64,000 nucleotides of DNA, from contig NZ_JAJFUC010000029.1 of assembly GCF_021372645.1 (NCBI RefSeq), positions 1-64,000 on the forward strand. The letters run 5' to 3'. The position numbers were made by a program, and so were the translations under genes. The notes under the pieces were generated by a model. That model saw only the letters and a program-made list of their open reading frames with translations. It did not search any database and was not told the origin of the DNA. This DNA comes from Clostridium sp. GTDB lineage: Bacteria > Bacillota > Clostridia > Clostridiales > Clostridiaceae. Each line of letters starts with the position of its first letter. Position 1 is the first letter of the stretch. Shown in pieces: positions 62,879 through 64,000 of this stretch.

Positions 62879-64000
<1,122 letters not shown>

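Overview
The window is low-GC, AT-rich DNA with Clostridium-type gene content. It carries a pyruvate:ferredoxin oxidoreductase start, a SigI/RsgI pair, Clostridium-style CWB2 and choline-binding-like wall proteins, an assimilatory aprA/aprB sulfate cluster and frequent GTG/TTG starts behind strong GGAGG sites. The best fit is a cluster I Clostridium, perhaps near C. beijerinckii. The species is inference. There is no rRNA, tRNA, CRISPR array, intact transposon or prophage.

Region 1 (1-15 kb) is mainly a metal, probably copper, response region. It begins with the 3' end of a sensor histidine kinase. It continues with an HMA/COG2836/cupredoxin fusion protein, a frameshifted HMA protein with a small Cys/Met membrane protein, a 19-Cys DUF326 copper-binding bundle, CopA, CopZ, a multicopper oxidase relic, a DUF378 membrane protein, a chemoreceptor, a YVTN lipoprotein, ftsEX, an NlpC/P60 hydrolase, a Cys-rich micro-protein and lgt.

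Region 2 (15.5-26.6 kb) is a complete-looking sulfate assimilation island. A siroheme sulfite reductase is divergent from sbp-cysTWA-aprAB-cysDN. APS appears to be reduced directly, since no CysC or CysH is present. The island is bracketed by lgt on the left and a truncated direct copy of lgt on the right.

Region 3 (27-33 kb) holds a polyprenyl synthase, a gene relic, FixH-like and FixG/NapH-like membrane proteins, MenA, a CPBP protease and MenG, which is late quinone synthesis plus membrane Fe-S electron transfer. Region 4 (33-41 kb) has a CWB2 protein with an extreme Met/His-rich tail, an LRR/wall-binding/CHAP-like protein, two CobW-type GTPases with a permease and its DUF1980 partner, and an EamA transporter. 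Region 5 (42-58 kb) holds helicases (two DEAD-box, RecQ, SNF2), Map, SigI/RsgI, a homocysteine methyltransferase/MTHFR and a small phosphatase. Region 6 (58-64 kb) has a histidine kinase relic, fruR-fruK-fruA and the start of a PFOR.

The main discovery is a hidden operator family. Seven promoters carry two copies of a TCTTCATAA-like 9-mer set exactly 11 bp apart, and in every case the second copy starts exactly 17 bp before the first base of a -10 box. They stand before the COG2836 fusion gene, the HMA pair, copA, the chemoreceptor, the NlpC/P60 hydrolase, the micro-protein/lgt pair and the polyprenyl synthase/FixH/FixG/quinone block. This is the layout of an OmpR/PhoB-type activator, and the kinase at the left edge is the natural partner. 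It would join copper handling, chemotaxis, wall remodelling, lipoprotein maturation and a quinone/Fe-S membrane chain in one regulon.
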